Source of the DNA: Anaerolineales bacterium
GTDB taxonomy: Bacteria; Chloroflexota; Anaerolineae; Anaerolineales; Villigracilaceae
Assembly: GCA_025966435.1 (NCBI GenBank)
Contig: JAICRQ010000003.1
Coordinates: 1 to 26,360, forward strand
Length of the DNA stretch: 26,360 bases
Reading direction: 5' to 3'
Shown here: positions 23,947-26,360 of the stretch, piece by piece
How the letters are laid out: every line of letters starts with the position of its first letter
Position numbering within the stretch: the stretch's first letter is position 1
Translations under genes and position numbers: made by a program
Notes under the pieces: generated by a model
Told to the model about the DNA's origin: nothing
Databases searched by the model: none
The model's input: the letters and a program-made list of their open reading frames with translations, nothing else

Positions 23947-24030
23947 ATGCAATACCAGCTGCGCTTCGCCAATACCAATAATAACGACAATGACGATCTC
24001 CGAGTCGTTGGGCGAAGCCTTGCCGGTTAA
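23947..24030 (+). CDS. Asn/Asp-rich leader peptide controlling aspS-gatCA
   Basis: A 27-codon open frame runs from ATG 23947 to TAA 24028-24030. Codons 9-17 (23971-23997) read N-T-N-N-N-D-N-D-D, so five Asn and three Asp fall in nine codons; no Asn or Asp occurs elsewhere in the peptide. The frame starts about three bases after the predicted transcription start, so it has no Shine-Dalgarno and would be translated as a leaderless message. Its job is not the peptide but the speed of the ribosome: shortage of charged tRNA(Asn) or tRNA(Asp) would stall it on this block. It lies inside the RNA folds of the attenuator and is followed by aspS, gatC and gatA. The short length and lack of homologs in memory are the main doubts; the pairing of codons with regulated genes is the main support. 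Confidence 0.85.
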   Translation: MQYQLRFANTNNNDNDDLRVVGRSLAG

Positions 24031-24089
24031 AAAGTAAGTCCTGAGAGGAAACCAATCGCCCAACGCAGTAGCGAAGGGCGATTTATTTT
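23963..24089 (+). promoter_or_regulatory. Ribosome-mediated transcription attenuator of the aspS-gatC-gatA operon
   Basis: Four segments can pair in competing ways. Segment 1, GCTTCGCC (23963-23970), pairs with segment 2, GGCGAAGC (24011-24018). An inner stem AACGAC (23983-23988) with GTCGTT (24004-24009) strengthens this hairpin. Segment 2, CGTTGGGCGA (24006-24015), pairs perfectly over 10 bp with segment 3, TCGCCCAACG (24056-24065), the antiterminator. Segment 3, AATCGCCC (24054-24061), pairs with segment 4, GGGCGATT (24076-24083), the terminator. A ribosome stalled on the Asn/Asp codons covers segment 1 and frees segment 2, so the antiterminator forms. A ribosome reaching the stop codon at 24028 covers segment 2, so the terminator forms. 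The pairings are read directly from sequence; the mechanism follows the trp and phe attenuator model. Confidence 0.87.
24054..24089 (+). terminator. Attenuator terminator upstream of aspS
   Basis: AATCGCCC (24054-24061) and GGGCGATT (24076-24083) form 8 bp. Within the loop, CGC (24064-24066) and GCG (24071-24073) add 3 bp across a symmetric AA/AA internal loop with an AGTA tetraloop. The tail reads TATTTTG. It lies 121 bases before the aspS start, with no gene end before it except the leader peptide. Confidence 0.88.
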
Positions 24090-24102
24090 GTCTGTAACTA
24101 TC

Positions 24103-24189
24103 TGTCATTGCGAGGAGGGTATATTTTCCGACGAAGCGATCTACTCATAGAATGGGAGATTGCTTCGGGCTGGCGCCCTCACAATGACA
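24103..24189. repeat. Dispersed palindromic repeat element
   Basis: The 87-bp segment begins TGTCATTGCGAGGAGGG and ends CCCTCACAATGACA. The ends are inverted repeats with 11 of 12 bases matching. An inner pair, CGAAGCGATCT and AGATTGCTTCG, matches at 10 of 11. From memory this belongs to a family of GTCATTGCGAG...GAAGCAATCTC palindromes found in many copies in diverse bacterial genomes, including Chloroflexota. Only one copy is in this window. It sits between the attenuator terminator and the aspS ribosome binding site. Confidence 0.75.
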
Positions 24190-24210
24190 TGACATCAATG
24201 GAGGCGTACC

Positions 24211-25977
24211 ATGTACAAAACTCATACTTGCGGCGAGCTCAGAGCTACTCACGCGAATCAGCAGGTGACTCTTGCAGGCTGGGTGCACCGCCGGCGAGAC
24301 CATGGCGGGGTCATTTTTCTCGATCTGCGCGATCGCTACGGAATTGTCCAGGTCACGGTCAACCCTGATCTTTCCAAAGAGAGCCTAGATGCCGTATCCA
24401 ATGTGCGCATGGAATGGGTCCTCCAGATCACAGGTATGGTTCAGAAGCGCCCGGCGGGGATGCAAAACCCCAAAATGCAGACGGGAGAAGTGGAAGTAAT
24501 TGCCCAATCCGTTAAAGTGTTGAACCGTGCAAAGACATTACCGTTCCTTGTCAGTGGCGAGAATGACCTTCCCGATGAAAACACGCGCCTCAAATATCGT
24601 TATCTCGATCTGCGCCGCGAACGTATGACGCACAATATGATCCTGCGCCATCAGGTCGTCAAGTTCATGCGCGATTTTCTGGACCAGTACAATTTCGTCG
24701 AGATTGAAACGCCCATTTTGTTCAAGGCAACGCCCGAGGGTGCGCGCGATTATCTTGTCCCTTCGCGCCTCTATCCGGGGCAGTTCTATGCCTTGCCCCA
24801 ATCGCCACAGCAGCTCAAGCAGTTGTTGATGGTAGCGGGCATGGATCGTTACTTCCAGATCGCGCGCTGTTTCCGCGACGAGGATCTGCGCGGTGACCGC
24901 CAGCCCGAGTTCACGCAGCTGGATCTTGAAATGTCCTTTGTCCAGCGTGATGATGTATTGGCGCTGGTCGAACAGCTTTATACCGAACTGATCTCCGCGA
25001 TCACGCCGCACAAGAGATTGCTCTCTTCGCCCTGGCCGAGGTTTTCGTATCGGGAAGTGTTGGAGCGATATGGAACGGATAAACCCGACCTGCGCTTTGG
25101 CATGGAATTGATCGACGTCAGTGACATCTTTGCGAAGAGTGACTTCCGTGTGTTCCAATCTGCGATCGAAGCAGGCGGCGTGATCAAATGCATCGTCGCG
25201 CCCGGATGTGCCGAGTACTCGCGAAAGGAAGTAGATGCGTTGACAGAGTCCGCGAGGGCGCTGGGAGCTAAGGGGTTGGCTACTTTAGCGGTCACCAGTG
25301 AAGGCTTGAAAGGGACCGCGGCGAAGTTCGTGACACCGGAAGAAGCAGAAGCGGTCAAATCCAAAACCGGCGCGCAGGAAGGTGACCTGATCCTTGTCGC
25401 CGCAGACCAGCGCGCGGTCGTCAACAAAGTGCTCGGCGGGTTACGCTTAATCTTCCGCGACAGGTTGGATCTCGCGGACCCGAACATGCTGGCATTCGGC
25501 TGGGTGGTGGACTTCCCCATGTTCGCCTGGAACGAAGAGGAAGGGAAATGGGATGCAGAACATCACCCGTTCACAATGCCGCAGCTGGATGACCTTCCAA
25601 AGTTCGAGACCAACCCTGGCGAGATCTTGTCAGATGCTTACGACATGGTGTGCAATGGATACGAGATGGCATCGGGTTCGATCCGCATCCATCGCAGCGA
25701 TATTCAACTTAAGGTCTTTGAGCTGCTTGGACTGCGCGGCGATGAGATCGAGCAAAAGTTCGGTCACATGCTTGAAGCCTTTGACTACGGCGCGCCGCCA
25801 CATGGCGGCATGGCACCCGGCATCGACCGCCTGGTGATGCTGCTCGCCGACGAACCGAACATCCGCGAAGTGATCGCATTCCCGAAGAACCAGACGGGAC
25901 GGGATGTGATGGCAGACGCGCCTTCGGAAGTCGAGCCAAAACAGTTAAAAGAACTACATATTCAAATTAGAGAGTAG
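24211..25977 (+). CDS. aspS: Aspartyl-tRNA synthetase, probably non-discriminating (AspRS/AsnRS function)
   Basis: This class II synthetase charges tRNA(Asp), and if non-discriminating also tRNA(Asn), with Asp. The 588-residue product has the bacterial layout: an OB anticodon-binding domain (about 1-105), a catalytic core with VEIETPILFKATPEGARDYL (motif 1 region), CFRDEDLRGDRQPEFTQLD (motif 2) and GIDRLVMLL (motif 3), and an inserted GAD domain (about 290-410). In the anticodon domain RRRDHGG has His31, where discriminating enzymes such as E. coli have Leu. A Gly near 83 also fits non-discriminating enzymes. GGAGG (24200-24204) precedes the ATG by 6 bases. gatC follows by 15 bases and gatA next, the enzymes that convert Asp-tRNA(Asn) to Asn-tRNA(Asn). 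An attenuator controls it. Confidence 0.97.
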   Translation: MYKTHTCGELRATHANQQVTLAGWVHRRRDHGGVIFLDLRDRYGIVQVTVNPDLSKESLDAVSNVRMEWVLQITGMVQKRPAGMQNPKMQTGEVEVIAQSVKVLNRAKTLPFLVSGENDLPDENTRLKYRYLDLRRERMTHNMILRHQVVKFMRDFLDQYNFVEIETPILFKATPEGARDYLVPSRLYPGQFYALPQSPQQLKQLLMVAGMDRYFQIARCFRDEDLRGDRQPEFTQLDLEMSFVQRDDVLALVEQLYTELISAITPHKRLLSSPWPRFSYREVLERYGTDKPDLRFGMELIDVSDIFAKSDFRVFQSAIEAGGVIKCIVAPGCAEYSRKEVDALTESARALGAKGLATLAVTSEGLKGTAAKFVTPEEAEAVKSKTGAQEGDLILVAADQRAVVNKVLGGLRLIFRDRLDLADPNMLAFGWVVDFPMFAWNEEEGKWDAEHHPFTMPQLDDLPKFETNPGEILSDAYDMVCNGYEMASGSIRIHRSDIQLKVFELLGLRGDEIEQKFGHMLEAFDYGAPPHGGMAPGIDRLVMLLADEPNIREVIAFPKNQTGRDVMADAPSEVEPKQLKELHIQIRE

Positions 25978-25992
25978 AGTCTGGAGATTCTT

Positions 25993-26304
25993 GTGAGCAG
26001 CAAAGCAGAAATTCAAGTGGATGAAAAACTTGTGAAAGAGATTGCGTCTCTTGCGCGGCTGGATTTGAGCCAGGAAGAGACGGAAATGTTTGTGTCGCAG
26101 TTCAAGGATATTCTAGATTACGTCAGTATTCTGAACGAAGTAGATACCGAGAATGTCGCGCCAGCCTATTTGTCCTCTGCGAACAAAAGTGTAATGCGAG
26201 AAGACGAGGTTCAGGACTCTGTACCGACCGAAGAGTTCCTCTCCAACGCCCCGCAATCGAAGGATGATTACGTCGTCATCCCGCGCGTTCATATGGAACA
26301 GTAA
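25993..26304 (+). CDS. gatC: Asp/Glu-tRNA amidotransferase subunit C
   Basis: GatC is the small subunit that holds GatA and GatB together in the amidotransferase that makes Asn-tRNA(Asn) and/or Gln-tRNA(Gln). The 103-residue product has the typical helices LVKEIASLARLDLSQEE and FKDILDYVSILNEVDT, then NVAPAYL, VMREDEV and the C-terminal DDYVVIPRV. The start is GTG 25993 with GGAG seven bases upstream. It follows aspS by 15 bases and precedes gatA by 3, so all three are co-transcribed under the Asn/Asp attenuator. Confidence 0.95.
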   Translation: MSSKAEIQVDEKLVKEIASLARLDLSQEETEMFVSQFKDILDYVSILNEVDTENVAPAYLSSANKSVMREDEVQDSVPTEEFLSNAPQSKDDYVVIPRVHMEQ

Positions 26305-26307
26305 GTT

Positions 26308-26360
26308 ATGGACGTACACGAGTTAGACATCCAGCAGGCGCATGAGCTTCTCCTGAGCCG
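26308..26360 (+). CDS. gatA: Asp/Glu-tRNA amidotransferase subunit A, N-terminal fragment
   Basis: ATG 26308 opens a frame that runs to the window edge. The 17 visible codons read MDVHELDIQQAHELLLS, which fits the GatA N-terminus, where a short helix ends in a HELL-like motif. The amidase signature lies beyond the window. The identification rests on this short match and on the position just after gatC. Confidence 0.8.
   Translation, partial: MDVHELDIQQAHELLLS

Noticed and set aside
23929..24210. T-box riboswitch upstream of aspS
   Set aside because: T-boxes control many aminoacyl-tRNA synthetase genes, but no T-box consensus (TGGNACCGCG-type antiterminator bulge) is present. The Asn/Asp-rich frame and competing stems explain the region better.
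1..26360. CRISPR arrays, tRNA or rRNA genes, transposase genes
   Set aside because: No regularly spaced direct repeats, no cloverleaf with TTCRA loop, no rRNA sequence and no transposase motif were seen.

Overview
The window looks like a chromosomal segment of a member of Chloroflexota, probably an Anaerolineae-type bacterium. The assignment is an inference from several signs: Thr/Pro-rich linkers in many exported proteins, a Tad pilus locus with no secretin, a non-discriminating type AspRS next to gatC and gatA, an rpsF-ssb-rpsR cluster, and a dispersed palindromic repeat. Most genes are GC-rich housekeeping or envelope genes. One AT-rich pair at 2456-3524 looks acquired.

Layout. 1-5000: the tail of an unidentified gene, a membrane-anchored beta-sandwich protein, a GH20 hexosaminidase, an AT-rich islet (PD-(D/E)XK nuclease-like gene plus an orphan), and a class III aminotransferase. 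5000-7730: rpsF, ssb, rpsR and a membrane-anchored parvulin foldase on the + strand, closed by a bidirectional terminator. 7741-12084: rnc and smc on the - strand. 12335-13267: an aldo/keto reductase. 13269-23550: a Tad/Flp pilus region. It holds a 49-residue Flp pilin on the + strand and, on the - strand, TadE-like, TadG-like and CpaF/TadA genes. A second - strand operon follows: receiver-HPt protein, CpaE/TadZ, a secreted transglycosylase-like protein and a membrane protein with a sortase-like domain that seems to lack its catalytic residues. A stand-alone receiver closes the region. 23929-26360: the aspS-gatC-gatA operon.

Main discovery. Upstream of aspS is what reads as a complete ribosome-mediated transcription attenuator. 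An extended -10 promoter is followed almost at once by a 27-codon leader peptide with nine consecutive codons reading Asn-Thr-Asn-Asn-Asn-Asp-Asn-Asp-Asp. Four RNA segments can pair 1:2 (8 bp), 2:3 (10 bp, perfect) or 3:4 (an 8-bp terminator stem with a T-rich tail). Segment 1 sits just before the Asn/Asp codons, and segment 2 lies just before the leader stop codon. The operon makes Asp-tRNA(Asp), Asp-tRNA(Asn) and, through GatCAB, Asn-tRNA(Asn). The leader therefore tests for exactly the two charged tRNAs that the operon supplies. AspRS carries His31, the residue associated with non-discriminating enzymes, which fits.

Other points of interest: a hairpin hiding the rnc ribosome binding site, an RNase III with Ser where a catalytic-site Asp is usual, a 15-bp inverted repeat between ssb and rpsR, a perfect 13-bp inverted repeat at the aminotransferase 5' end, and two paralogous receivers that also share upstream sequence.
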